Below, in pieces: positions 48,477 to 60,800 of a stretch of DNA of 64,000 nucleotides. Location: the NCBI RefSeq assembly GCF_905220365.1, contig NC_061131.1:9523318-9587317 (forward strand), written 5' to 3'. Under the pieces are notes generated by a model, which did no database searches, was not told the origin of the DNA, and was given only the letters and a program-made list of their open reading frames with translations. A program made the translations under genes and the position numbers. Each line of letters opens with the position of its first letter. Position 1 is the first letter of the stretch. This DNA is from Vanessa cardui (Eukaryota; Arthropoda; Insecta; Lepidoptera; Nymphalidae).

Positions 48477-49568
48477 TAAGGGTATTTGTGATATAGTATT
48501 GTTTGCTAACGATATTTCACTGATTTTTAAGGTTGACAGGAAAAAAACTGACTATGACGATGTGAACGGTGCCTTATCACAGATACAAGATTAGTTTAAT
48601 GTAAATAATTTGGTTTTGAATACTCAAAAAACAAAATGTGTAGTTTTTACCCTACCCAATGTTAGAAAGCAAAATTATAATATATCATTAAGCGGTGGCC
48701 CGCTTGATGTAGCCGATACTACGGTGTTCTTGGGAATAGAATTGGATTCCAGACTTCAGTGGAGTCCCCATTTGTCGTCCCTAACAGGGAGACTCAGCTC
48801 CGCAGCATACGCGGTTAGAAAAGTTAGACAACTAACTGATGTTAATACCGCTCGTTTAGTCTATTTTGGTTATTTTCACAGTATTATGTCATATGGCATA
48901 TTACTTTGGGGTAACGCTGCAGACATTGAATCTGTCTTTATTTTACAAAAGAGAACAATTCGGTTTATTTATAATCCCGGAACTAGAGACTCTCTTCGGG
49001 ATGTTTTTAACAGAGTAGGAATACTCATTGTTGCGTCGCAATATATTTACAACAATATCATGTATATTCACAGTAACATTGATAACTTTGATAAAATCAG
49101 TGATAATCATTGTATATGCACTAGAACTAAGGATAAGCTTATAACGCCAAGTTTCCGACTCCGCAAAGTCAATAAATCTTTCTTGGGGCAAGGTATCCAT
49201 TTCTATAATAAAATTCCACAGACATTTTTAACTTTGCCGTCTCGTAAATTCAAATCGTTCATAAAAAGTACATTGGTGAAAAAGGCGTATTATTCGATAC
49301 AAGATTTTGTAGATTATAAAAAAGCTTGGAATTAATACCTGTTGACTTCCAGGCAGGATATATTAATTTAATAATTGTATTAACTTAAAAATTAACTAAC
49401 ATGACTGTATTTTTTTAAATGTTGAAACAGAGTAACTACTGAGTTTCTTGCCGGTTCTTCTCGGTAGAATCTATTTTCCGAACCGGTGGTAGCTTCACTT
49501 AATTGTTAAATGACGATTCAAAAGTGCTTGGAAAAGCCCACTTGAATAAAGTATACTTTGATTTTGAT
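48477..49568 (+). mobile_element. 5'-truncated non-LTR retrotransposon (reverse transcriptase C-terminal part plus 3'UTR)
   Basis: The copy starts in the RT palm: a frame with DIVLFANDISLIFK, where the catalytic F/YADD box reads FAND. A TAG follows about 24 codons later. It then has an open stretch (48610-49335, 241 codons) with the RT thumb: GIELDSRLQWSPH, VYFGYFHSIMSYGILLWGN, LQKRTIRFIY. The 3'UTR ends 'aataaagtatactttgattttgat' at 49568. The catalytic Asp change and the stop show the copy is dead. Its 3' end is the source-type sequence for the short tails elsewhere in the window. Confidence 0.85.
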
Positions 49569-51386
49569 ACCATTGAAAGCGTGTACGACACTTGCTTCAA
49601 TAAGAATATCAAATTTAAAAAAAAATGTGAGACAATATTTTGACAAAAATGAAAACAAACATAAATTAAACACAAATTCTAAAGAAAATTACAGCTAACT
49701 AATCACACTAAAATAAACTTAAGAAAATATAAAAAAACATACAATTTAATTTAAAAAACTAAATAAGATAAAATTTAAATTAGACTAAGACTAAATAACA
49801 GAAATACTTTTTTTTTTTAAATTAGGTAATGTATCGTGGAAGATGTCAACATCATTTGTATGACCAATTTCATTGTAGGTATTTACTATACGGTTTATAG
49901 GTGAATGTTTGCCAACATTTATTCTAACTCTTCTCATTGAAAATGGTTTGGAAATAGGGAAACGGGGGCTAGTACGCGGCACAGATAGGCAAACTTCTGA
50001 CAATATATCCGGTGCATCTAAAGATCCAATTTATAGCGGGATAGGCATATTAATTCATAGCTAGCACGATATCGACAATTCCTATGTTTAAACGCTAGAA
50101 AACGACAAAATATGCGCTGTATTTTTTCCAATCTATTGACGTTTACTTTGTAACTGGGATTCCAATCTGGGGTAGAATATTCAAGAAGACTCCGTATTAA
50201 AAATTTATAAACTGTTAAAATAGTTTGAGTATTTTTAAACTGTTTACAATGGCGTTTTACGAAACCGAGCATTTTCCAGGATTTCTCAGAGATACTATTT
50301 ATATGTTTATTAAACGTTAGTTTATTATCATATACACACATAACAACTCCAAATCTCGGACTTTGGAAACTTCGGTTAAAGATACACCATTTATTAAATA
50401 GATGGAAGAAATAGGATTTATTTTCTTGATAAATTTTATATGGATACATTTAAAATCATTTTATTATCTTTACACCAACTATTTACAGCGTCTGAATCAC
50501 TTTGGAGTATTTTAACATCATCAACACTTAATATTTGCTTATATATTTTCAAGTCATCAGTAAACATTAAACACTTGCTATGCAAAATTTTATCTGTAAT
50601 ATAATTTATGAATATTAGAAATAGAATAGGACCGAGATGGGAACCCTGCGGTACACCTGAACTGGCTACAAATGGACTAGAGCTAAAACCATTGACAATT
50701 ACTTTTTGCACTCTATTATTAAGATAAGACTCAAACCATTATAACAGAATGCCATGAATACTATAACTTTGTAATTTCGATTTTAAAATAATGTGATCTA
50801 CACTATCGAATGCGTTACTAAAGTCTGTATATATAGCGTCTACTTGTGTCCCATCATCTACATATTTACAGAGTTCTGAAACATAACTAACAAGGTTGCT
50901 TAATGTCGACCTCTTCCTACAGAATCCATGTTGTTTATTTGCTATTTTATTTATGGTGTGACGTGTGTGTGTGCGACGGTGAACTTGTCGCAGATAACTT
51001 GTTCAAATATTTTTGAAAAATTATATTGAATAAAATGGAAATTGGGTGATAATTACTGACTAAATTCCTATCCCTTTTCTTATAAATTGGTACTACATGC
51101 GCCTCTTTCCATTCGGTAGAAAAGTACCAGTAATTAGGGATTGATATATCCCTTGTTGTTTATATTAAAATTAGTTTTAATGGTAAGGTTAGATATTTAT
51201 ATACTTGTTATATGACGTATGGGGGTATGCCATCCGGACCCGCTCCTTTGCTTGCGTCAATAGATTTTAGGATCTTTGATAATGTACGTTCTGCAACATG
51301 AATAGAACCCATTAAAAATTGAGGAAAAATATCATCTTTATTGAGCAAAGAAGGTGAGTGCACGGTATTGCCTGTTGATTTTGTGA

Positions 51387-51627
51387 TAAATAAAATTTTA
51401 ACAAAAAGAAAAACCGACTTCAAACAAAACACTCCAAATCTAGCAATAATTATAACTACATTATATAATCGTGAATCGACTTTTAAGTAGTCTAATATTT
51501 TTCATTTCATTTTACTCAAAAATATGTTAAATATGCAATTATTTTTATTACTTTTTAGTGCATTTTTATTTGTTTTAAAATAGTGTTTTGTTTGAAGTCG
51601 GTTTTTCTTTTTGTTAAAATTTTATTT
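51387..51627. mobile_element. Fold-back/MITE-like element with 46-bp arms, inside the LINE
   Basis: 51387-51432 and 51582-51627 are inverted copies containing 'aaaaaccgacttcaaacaaaacact'. The ~150-bp spacer is AT-rich. The left arm begins exactly where LINE similarity stops. Confidence 0.6.
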
Positions 51628-51989
51628 ATTTCTTGATTTTAAGTGAAGCCGATGTAGACTAACATTTTTTTCTTAATATGGATAGATTAAGCGTGCCGTT
51701 TATATGAATCAGAAACTACTTCGGGGACAATTTCAAAAGAAAATTTCGAATAAAGCAAAAATAGACTTACGAAAATGCGGCTTTCATACGTCATGCGGCA
51801 TAAACTACAAGGTACCACCCTCGAAAGAGCTGTAATCGACCTCAGTAAAAAACTTTGCAAAAGAGCTATTATATGTCGTACATCATATGACATCACATCA
51901 TATACACAAAATTTGATTAAAGACAGTAAGAAATTCTGCCCCAAATCGCACCCTAACTGTAAGCCGTTTAAGAGTTCCGTCAATACATA

Positions 51990-52231
51990 GTATAAAACAA
52001 AGTCGATTTCTCTGTCCCTATATCTTTAAAACTACGCAACGGATTTTGATGCGGTTTATTTTAATATATAGTGTAATTCAAGGGGAAGTTTTGTGTATAT
52101 AATAAATGAACAATATAGTAAAGAAACACTGACAATTTTAGAAGTTTGCAATGTGATGTCGTAAATAAACAAATTCTTTAGTATATTTAGTATCAGTATT
52201 GCACCCGTGAGAAGTCGGGGCGGGTCGCTAG
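51990..52231 (+). mobile_element. Helitron 3' end, non-autonomous
   Basis: The block has 'aaaactacgcaacggattttgatgcgg', typical of lepidopteran Helitrons as I recall them. It ends with a small hairpin (acccg...cgggt) closely followed by CTAG at 52228-52231 and then a T, the classical Helitron terminus and insertion context. The 5' end is not defined; it could reach left to about 51640. Confidence 0.55.
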
Positions 52232-52575
52232 TTGATTATAATATTCGACTATGACAATGACATGACAATACCCACGTTCCGGAAGGTGATTCAAATATCC
52301 AAGTAACCCATAAATAAAAGATTCGACCGAGTATTGCTAACGTGCTCCTCAGAATTGTTCCGTTCCCTCCCGTTCCCTTAATTTGTCATGGATCCTATGC
52401 TCAGAATCTTACCAAACTTTCACCAAACTACCCTTAAAGTATATCCTTTATAATAAAAAAAGAATTATCAAAATCGGTCCACCCAGCAAAAAGCTATGAG
52501 GTAACAAACATAAAAAAAAAAAATACAGACGAATTGATAACCTCCTCCTTTTTGAAGTCGGTTGAAAATAGATGA
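52232..52575. repeat. Interspersed repeat ending 'cctcctcctttttgaagtcggtt'
   Basis: The last ~110 bp match 17128-17240 in PK paralog 1 intron 3. LINE similarity resumes after about 52640. This is the third part of the composite insertion. Confidence 0.5.
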
Positions 52576-53819
52576 AAACCTATTTGCAAAAAAACTACAT
52601 ACACCATCACCGGTATTAGATGTATTATTATTATCATCAATCAACTCGCATAGTTTTTATATATGAAAAAAACTGATTGGATTGGATTTTACTGCAGTTT
52701 CAACGCCACTTATGTAACGAGAATAACAAGATTTCATGACTCTATCTACACGATCATTTAAAATGTCCAATTCAATTGAGTCTCTAGGATTGTTATACTT
52801 TTTAAATCTATATCTTATTTTCTCTTTCTCACTTATAATTTTGATTAAGGCTCGTGAAAACCATAAGGGATATATTATATTTCTTTTAATACATTTTGGC
52901 ACAGTTGAATCTATAATAATAGATCGAAGTGTGTGAAAAAATGGAAACCATGATATTGACATCCCCCTTATCCGACTTAAATTCCGACTGCCAGTTTACT
53001 TGGTATAATTATAATTCACAATGAAGTAATCTGCCTTTTTGTAATTATATGTGGCAAAGAGATTAGTTTTAAGTGAAATAGAACATGAATATCTAGTGCA
53101 GGATGGTGAGGATCGAGTTTACTCAGTATATTAGACGATTTTTTAAGTGATATGTTTGAACAATTGCTGAGAACTAAATCTAATATTCTATTATTATTAT
53201 TACTTATATTGTTAAATTGTAGTAAGTTATTTAAAGACATAAAATTAACTAAAGAAACACCCAGATTAGTGTTACAGTTTAACGGTATTAAGTGATAGTC
53301 ATTTTGAGAAAAATTCCAATCGATAAATCCTAGATTAAAATCTCCTAAAATTATTATATCTAAAGAGTTCGATTCCATTACAGTACTTATATTATTTAAA
53401 AGAAGATCGACAGCTTTACAGATTACGGGTGGTGGCAAGTACAACACACAAAATACCATTGTATTTTGTGTTATTGATAAAGGACATTTCCTTTGTCAAA
53501 CCATTTCCTTTTACTTTCACTGACACCCACAAGTCCTCGAAAATACTTTCAAAGTGCTTGATTCGTTTAGAACTTTAGACGGTATTTTATTTGACACAGC
53601 TATAAGAACTCCTCCACCATTTTTACCAGACAGTGCAGTTGTACACCGATCTCTTCTGTATATTGTGTAGTCAGTAGTAAAAAGCTCCTTGTCGTGAATA
53701 GAATCATCTAACCAGGTTTCCGTTGCTATTATTATATCAAAGTTATTTTTGTAAGTCTCTAACTGAATATCATGCAACTTATTCTTCTTGCCGCGAAAAT
53801 TTTGGTAGTAATTTATTAA

Positions 53820-54650
53820 CTTATATTATAAATTTATTATTATTAAAATACTTTATTTAAAACAGCCTAAGCAAATTTGTTTTAACTGTTGTAACGTACA
53901 GATATAATTTATTTATTTTCAATCTTTATCCCATACCTATATTATAAATGGCGTCATTTATAATTAACTAACTTTTCCTACTTGAAAATCTAAAGCATTT
54001 TCTGCCTCATACAACCTCTCTGTGGAAATATCTTTCGCTTTTAAGAAAAAACACCGAAAATGAACTACAATGTGACTCATTTTCGGTGATACTTTGAGAA
54101 AGGCTTCCTTTTTACTTGAGGAGAAAATTTGGACTAGCTCAAATACTACTTATTACACTTTTATCATTTTATTGACCATCCTTTCTGTTACAAGCACAAA
54201 TAGCATGCATCAAAGTTTCATATTTATTTTAACAATTTATTTGAAATTCACGTGTTAGGCTTGTACGCCATAAATACATATTACATTTTTAATACCTTTA
54301 ATTAAATACGAAGCCTCTGTGTCCAATTGTTTTGCCATGCATTGTTTCTATTTTCTCTGAAGCCTAAATAAAAAGTCAACTATTTTTAATCTATAGCCAA
54401 AATCTCTAGTAATATTGATTTTTTCAATTGTCACTGTCACATGTCAATTTAATAGTACTAACTTGTATGTAACCCATTAAACCAAGAATTGAATTGAATT
54501 GTATGTAACAATTTTAGGTTCATAATAAAAGCATTGAATTGACAAGTCGTAAAGAATTATTATTACAGGGATATTATTGTAGATTTTTAGTCTTTAAAGC
54601 TGGAGTCGCCTGATGCTGAAAATTACTTCCTATACAGAGCAAAAAGAACT
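53820..54650. other. PCID2 upstream region
   Basis: No gene is seen. It contains a perfect 12-bp stem with a 13-nt loop (54052-54063 with 54077-54088). The transcription start of PCID2 probably lies in the last 100-150 bp, but no TATA box is obvious. Confidence 0.45.
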
Positions 54651-54653
54651 ACA

Positions 54654-56584
54654 ATGGCAACCGGCACTCTTAGCCAGTATATTCAGACGGTGGAGAGAAT
54701 GTTTAGACTTGGAGAAGGCTACGAGCTTGCGCGTCTTCTGTCCCTCAGGGATGCACATGTTGTTAATAGGAATCTTCGGTCCAGTGATATTGCTACCATG
54801 GTGGAAGGCAACTGCGTAGCACCCCTCGATGAGCTTATTATCTGCCATTTATTATGTGTCAAGGTATAAATAATTCATCTAAATATGTATTTTAATATAA
54901 TATAATGTCTATAAATAACTAGTTTAACTAATATATTTCTTAAATAAGATACACACCCCAAATATGGGCAAATGTTAAGATCTAATAAATATTTTATCTT
55001 ATTAAAATATAGATTAACAAAAAACTAGTTTTTTTTTTTTTATTTAAAAAATTCGCTACTGTGGCGAATGTGTGACTGTGACTGTGGCATAAAAAATGTA
55101 TTTATCAAATCAATTATTTTTCTAGGCCATCTGTGAAAAGGAATTCTTAGAAGCTTACAGTCATCAAAGTCAGTGTGTTGTAACTATTGTAAAAATTCTG
55201 CAAAATCAAAAGGAACAAAACTGGTGTCTTCCTCTAATGTACACTGTCTGCTTGGATTTAAGACTGGTTGCCCAAAAGGCTGAGACAGGTAAATTCTATT
55301 TAATTTATCTAGTAGTTTCTTGATGCTAAGACTTTGTGGGAACCCATTAAATGTCATATAACCCACTCATATGTTCTATTGCTCAACAATATTTAGTCTT
55401 TTTATATGACCATTTAAAGGAAGAGTGAGTCATTGTTACTACAACTACAAGGGAGAGGTAGCTGAAAATCCAAAACGAATAAACTGTATCAGACTAATTC
55501 CTCAAACTAATGTCAGAAAAGTACACAACAAGATGCATTAATTTTATGTTTTTCTTTAAAATGTCTTATGGATTGTTACCAATGCCATCCAGCCCTGTCT
55601 GTCAAGTATTTAACCCATGAAAGATTGGTTTTTGTAGTTGTCACATGAATGATGGATTTGTAAATTATGAGATATGTTAGAAAATAAAAATATTAAAATT
55701 TACAATTACTTGACAAGACACTTGTAGTATCTTATCATGGAAAACATGTTGATAATTAAAATTTTTTTTCTATTTTAGCTCAAAGCAATGGCAAGATTTT
55801 GGAAAAAGCTGCTGAGAGCTTGCTATCCTGTTTCAGAGTCTGTGCAGCTGACAACAGAACATCAGATGATGATACAAAACGACTCGGCATGTTATATCTC
55901 GTTAATCAACTTCTTAAAGTTTATTTCCGCATTAATAAATTGCATTTGTGTAAACCACTCATAAGAGCCATTGACTCTTCACCGCTCTGGTACCAGTTTC
56001 CATTGGCTCAACAAATTACATATAGATACTTTGTAGGGCGCAAAGCAATGTTTGATTCTGACTACAGAATGGCAGATGAATACTTATCTTTTGCTTTCCA
56101 AAAATGTCATAGAAAAAGTCATAAGAATAAAAGACTTATTTTAACATACCTAATACCAGTTAAAATGTTATTAGGCTACATGCCAACAAGGGGTCTGCTT
56201 CAGAAATACGATCTCCTACAGTTCTGGGATTTGACGTCAGTTGTTAAGAATGGTGACTTGAGAGGCATAGATAGAATAATGGAGATGCATGAAAATTTCT
56301 TCATCAGTGCTGGTATTTACTTGATTGTTGAGAAATTGAAAATAATTGCATACAGGAATCTGTTCAGAAAAGTATTTTTGGCTGAAAACACACACCAAAT
56401 CGAAATAGCCAGTTTCCAAGCGGCATTACAAATAAGTGGGCAAGAGGATGTGGACTCTGATGAAACACTATGCATTGTCGCCAATTTGATCTTCCTCGGC
56501 AAAATCAAAGGTTATATGTCATATCAACACAAAAAAGTAGTCGTTAGTAAGCAAAACGCATTCCCGCCGTTATCGACTTTGTAA
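54654..56584 (+). CDS. PCID2: PCI domain-containing protein 2 homolog, 3 exons, 392 aa
   Basis: PCID2 (yeast Thp1) is a scaffold of the TREX-2 complex, which links transcription to mRNA export at the nuclear pore. Exons: 54654-54863, 55126-55288, 55779-56584; both introns are GT-AG and in phase. The start is the MATGTLSQYIQTVERM methionine, matching the family N terminus. An earlier ATG upstream is out of frame. The helical repeat region (about 1-210) includes LACRL-like ELARLLSL and the hallmark SCFRVCAADNRTS, KRLGMLYLVNQLLKVYFRINKLHLCKPLIRAIDSS region (described in parts: residues about 139-180). It is followed by YFVGRKAMFDSDY, and the C-terminal winged-helix PCI module covers about 210-392, ending VVSKQNAFPPLS. 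Human PCID2 is 399 aa, so it is complete. AATAAA lies at 56597, 13 bp after the stop. Confidence 0.96.
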
Positions 56585-56604
56585 TTATTTGTATTGAATA
56601 AATG

Positions 56605-57870
56605 TTAAATGAATTTTTTAAACATTCTTAATAAGATGTTTGTTCTTAAGAACCCATTCCCGATACCTATCTGCAATACTTTTAATTGAAAGTGGTTTTG
56701 TAAATGAAACATCAATGACATTAAAACTTTTTTATTAAATTTATAATATATTTCAAAGAATAATATAAATATAATAAATTTTACGCCGATTCCTTAGCAT
56801 CAATCCTAACAATGCTGAATTAAGTCTTGCAATATATTTTAGTTTCTAATAGATTTCTCTAAGTCTTATTAATTGTAGATATAGATTTTTCAAGTTATTA
56901 CTATTATTAAATAGATAAGAATGTTAAGATAGAAACAAACATTGTGATGTGCTTTGTGATATTGTTCAAATAGAAAACAGCAAATAAGGTCAACGGAGCA
57001 ATGATATGTCTGTAGCATTACTTCTGATATGCACTTGCAACTGTTTTAAGTAATACTCTCTTTAAAACAAGATATATTAAATATTCAATGCAGGTGGAAA
57101 ATTTAATACCAATATTCATAAAACACACCATAATGTCCAATGATGAAGTAGAAAAATATGTATTACGAGTTTCTGAGTAAATATTACAATGTTTATTTTT
57201 ATAATATTTAATTTATAAGTAATCTAATATAAATAACTTATGTTAACATTTATCCTTTAAAGATACTTACGGATAAGCCACTTTGGTTAACAAAAAGAAA
57301 AGACAATGATGTTTCGACAAATAATTGTTTTTGTTACAGTTAGTGATGTGAGTTTCATTTACATAGATAATCGATTTTTCAAGGGGTAAGTACCCAGTTA
57401 TAAAATTGCTTATCTGTAAATATCTTATTTCTCTTTTTTTTACCGATTCTTATAAAATGCTCTAAAATTTTAGTAATTATGTATGTAGATTATAATTATA
57501 TTTCATCTACTAAAGTAATAAATGTCTACTAATCTTTAAAAATGAATATGAGAATGTATCTCGAATACTGATTACATTAAATCAATAGATGTAAAACGAA
57601 ACCGACTTTTTTCTCATCAGGTACCTTATTACATATAAATAAGTAATATTAAGTATGACAAGTTTGTCACAAGCAATATTTATTATTTCTTACGCTAATA
57701 ATAATCGGCTATATTTTTTTATAGTATTTTAACCATTCAAAAGCTCAAATGAATCTTACGTACTACATTTTGGCATTATGTAATGTATACATTTCCTAAG
57801 GAAATTGTAGCAAAACTAAAATAGAGATCAAATCAAATGGCAGGAGACTTGAAATGCGAAGTTATACGTT
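56605..57870. other. Intergenic between PCID2 and a convergent gene
   Basis: AT-rich sequence with no further gene. It should contain the 3'UTR of the minus-strand gene whose stop is at 57875. Confidence 0.45.
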
Positions 57871-57874
57871 TGAT

Positions 57875-60800
57875 TTAGTTTCGCTCGGCAAAGGAGAATT
57901 TATGCAGGGGCGGTCCTTTTAATAGTTCGTCCTTGTAAGCTGCCAGGATCGCTCGGGACACGCTCGGTTCCGGTGCACTCGTCTCCAAAAACTGATGCAT
58001 TATTCTGTAAGAAGATAATTCACCATGCATGAACCTCTTTTGGAGAAAAGACGATCATTCCTATTAATCAACCAGCTACACCAAAAAGCAAGTGATATCA
58101 AAATTTAGGTAACTGAAAGTGACAATAAATGAATGTATTAGGTTGGGGAAAAAGTCTTTTCGCATATAGTATGTATGAACTTGTAATAAAATCTCTTTGG
58201 CTATACCATTTGTATCTGGCTGGTTTTTGTATCATTAAAAAGTTTTAATTTTAAAGAAGGCACTTCCAAATTCAAATTATGAATTTGTGTGATTTTCATT
58301 TGTTTTTGTTGTTGTTAAAATGAGTGAATCTAAAGAAGAAATTCGATAAATTTTAAAATTTTACTATAAAAAAGTTAAAAATGCAACTCAAGCCGCGAAA
58401 AAAATTTGTGATGTTTATGGACATAATGCAGTATCTGTGAGAGTAGCGCAAGTTTGGTTTAAGCGTTTTCAAGCCGGAAATTTTGATATCAAAGATGCAT
58501 CTCGCTCTGGTCGCCCTGTTACGGACAAAATTGATGGCATTTTTGAAAAAGTGGAGCAAGATCGGCATATTAGTAGTTACGATGTAGCTGAAGAACTGGC
58601 AATTGACCACAAAACGGTTTTGACTCATTTGAATAAAGCTGGGTACACAAAAAAGCTCGATATATGGGTGCCTCATGAACTCACTGAAAGAAACCTAATG
58701 AACCGTGTACTCATTTGTGATTCTTTATTACGACGTAATGAGACCGAACCATTTTTGAAGAAACTGATAACTGGTGATGAAAAGTGGATCACATACGACA
58801 AGAATGTGCGAAAAAGATCGTGGTCAAAGGCCGGTCAAGCTTCACAAACTGTGGCAAAACCCGGAATAACTCGCAACAAGGTAATGCTGTGTGCATGGTG
58901 GGATTGGAAGGGCATCATTCATTATGAGCTGTTACCGCCCGGCAGGACCATCGATTCAGAACTGTATTGCGAACAATTGATGAGATTGAAGCAAGAAATT
59001 GAGAGAAAGCGGCCAGAATTGATCAACAGAAGGGGTGTGGTTTTTCACCGTGACAACGCTAGACTTAACACATCTTTAGCCACTCAACAAAAATTACGAG
59101 AGTTTGGCTGGGAGGTATTAATGCATCCGCCGTATAGTCCTGACCTTGCACCTTCAGATTTTCATCTGTTTCGGTCTCTGCAGAATTCCTTAGGCAGTGT
59201 CAGATTAACATCACGAGAGGACTGCCAAAACCACTTGTCGCAGTTTTTCGATCAGAAGCCCCAAAATTTTTACAGCAATGGGATCATGTCACTACCAACA
59301 AGATGGCAAAAAGTTATGGAACAAAATGGCACCTACATACTTTAGTCAAATGTAAATAAACTGTAAAAAAAACTTTTGAATTTTCATATAAAATACGAAG
59401 AAACTTTTTCCCCAACCTATTATTTACTAATTACGGCCGTCGAGGACCTTGTCATACGTTAATGAAGCCAGGATTTTAATTACCTAAATATAATCCAGAT
59501 TTAACCTATAAAATTAGATTGACTATAACAAAATTTATCTACGGTAGCAAGTCGTTAACACTTTGTCAACTATATATAGTGAAAAAAACATACAATTTTC
59601 GACGTAGTCGATTATTTCATTGAAGTATCGTTACATTAATTTTACTTTTGATTAAATATTCATCGTTTATGTTACCGGTTAGAAGGAGACAATCCAAGTC
59701 CATCCCGCGCCTGTAGGAGTTCAGGGTGATCGTTGATTGTATCTGTCAATGCCGCCATCATCACGTCTGGAATATTAATGATTACCACAAATGATTAAGT
59801 TATTTTTCACTTTCATTTAATTTATATAACAATCATTTAAATATCATTCAGTTTTTTGTGCTGACACGTTTTGCCTACAGGGTGGTGGCGACTGCCTAGT
59901 CTAGCTTAGTCGGGATGTATTGTAACATTTTTCAGTAGTATTTGGAGGAAAACCAGGAACTACTATGTTAAGTGGGACTTTTAAGTAAACAAAAGAATAA
60001 ATAGTTAAAAATAACGTGTGAAAACGAAATGAGAAAGAAGCAATTAAACGTTGTGCAAATAAACGTTAAGTTAAAAGAAAATTGAAAAAAAAAAAAACAG
60101 CATATTACATTAATATTATTTGGTCATAAATATATAAGTACCCAAAAGTAACACGTGAATAATGAACCAACCTAAATCCTAACAGGTATTTTTAGCTATT
60201 TCCAATGTATTATAAATTTGTTTTTGAAATTATTTCTCAAACCAGTGGCGTAGCTATCGTAGGGCCAGGAGGTGCAGTGCACCAGGGCCCCGGAGTGCAG
60301 GGGGCCCGCTAAGCTAAACCTTAAGCTTCTGTAGCTAGAAAATCACGACCCTGCGCACAAGATTTCTTATTTGATATCTATAATTTTAAAGGGTAATTAT
60401 TAGTTAAAGAGGGGGTGAGGGCCCAATTTTTTTTTCTATGCACCAGGGCCCTTCCTCACCTAGCTACGCCACTGTCTCAAACACATCCCGTACAAGAGAA
60501 ACTTATCGAGTATCTAATCGGCGGTGGACTCACCGAGCACTTTCTTCTGTATGGTGCGCGACAGCTGTCCGCGTTGCGCTTCCAGCTCCAGGAAGGCCAT
60601 GAAGCGCTGCGTGGCCGCGCGCGCCGACGCCGCCTCGCGCCCCAGCGACTGCGAGAACATCATCTGCGGCGCACACACACACGCTCACTCACACACCCTC
60701 GACCTTCTCATCGATACGCGACACCCACGCTAAACTTACCCCTTACTGGCTCAACTCCGCTCTGTTCCTATTCGCACTCGAGTGACAATACTTAAAAAAG

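Larger units (their letters stand above)
49600..53815 (-). mobile_element. Jockey/CR1-type LINE, inactivated, split by a composite insertion
   Basis: Minus-strand pieces in order: endonuclease N part (53777-53517: IIIATETWLDDSIHDKELF, YRRDRC, GGGVLIAV), endonuclease middle (53459-53016: IIILGDFNLGFIDWN), linker (52962-52657), then GAGPDGIPPYVI (about 51250-51210) at the start of the RT. The RT palm is at 50711-50436 (SSGVPQGSHLGPILFLIFIN, then FTDD) and the thumb at 50449-50018 (LLEYSTPDWNP, LEKIQRIFCRF). Frameshifts and stops interrupt it, and 51386-52575 is foreign. It lies next to PCID2 but has no sign of a host role. Confidence 0.85.

Noticed and set aside
58353..58676. Minus-strand 107-codon open stretch
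   Set aside because: It is the antisense shadow of the mariner transposase.
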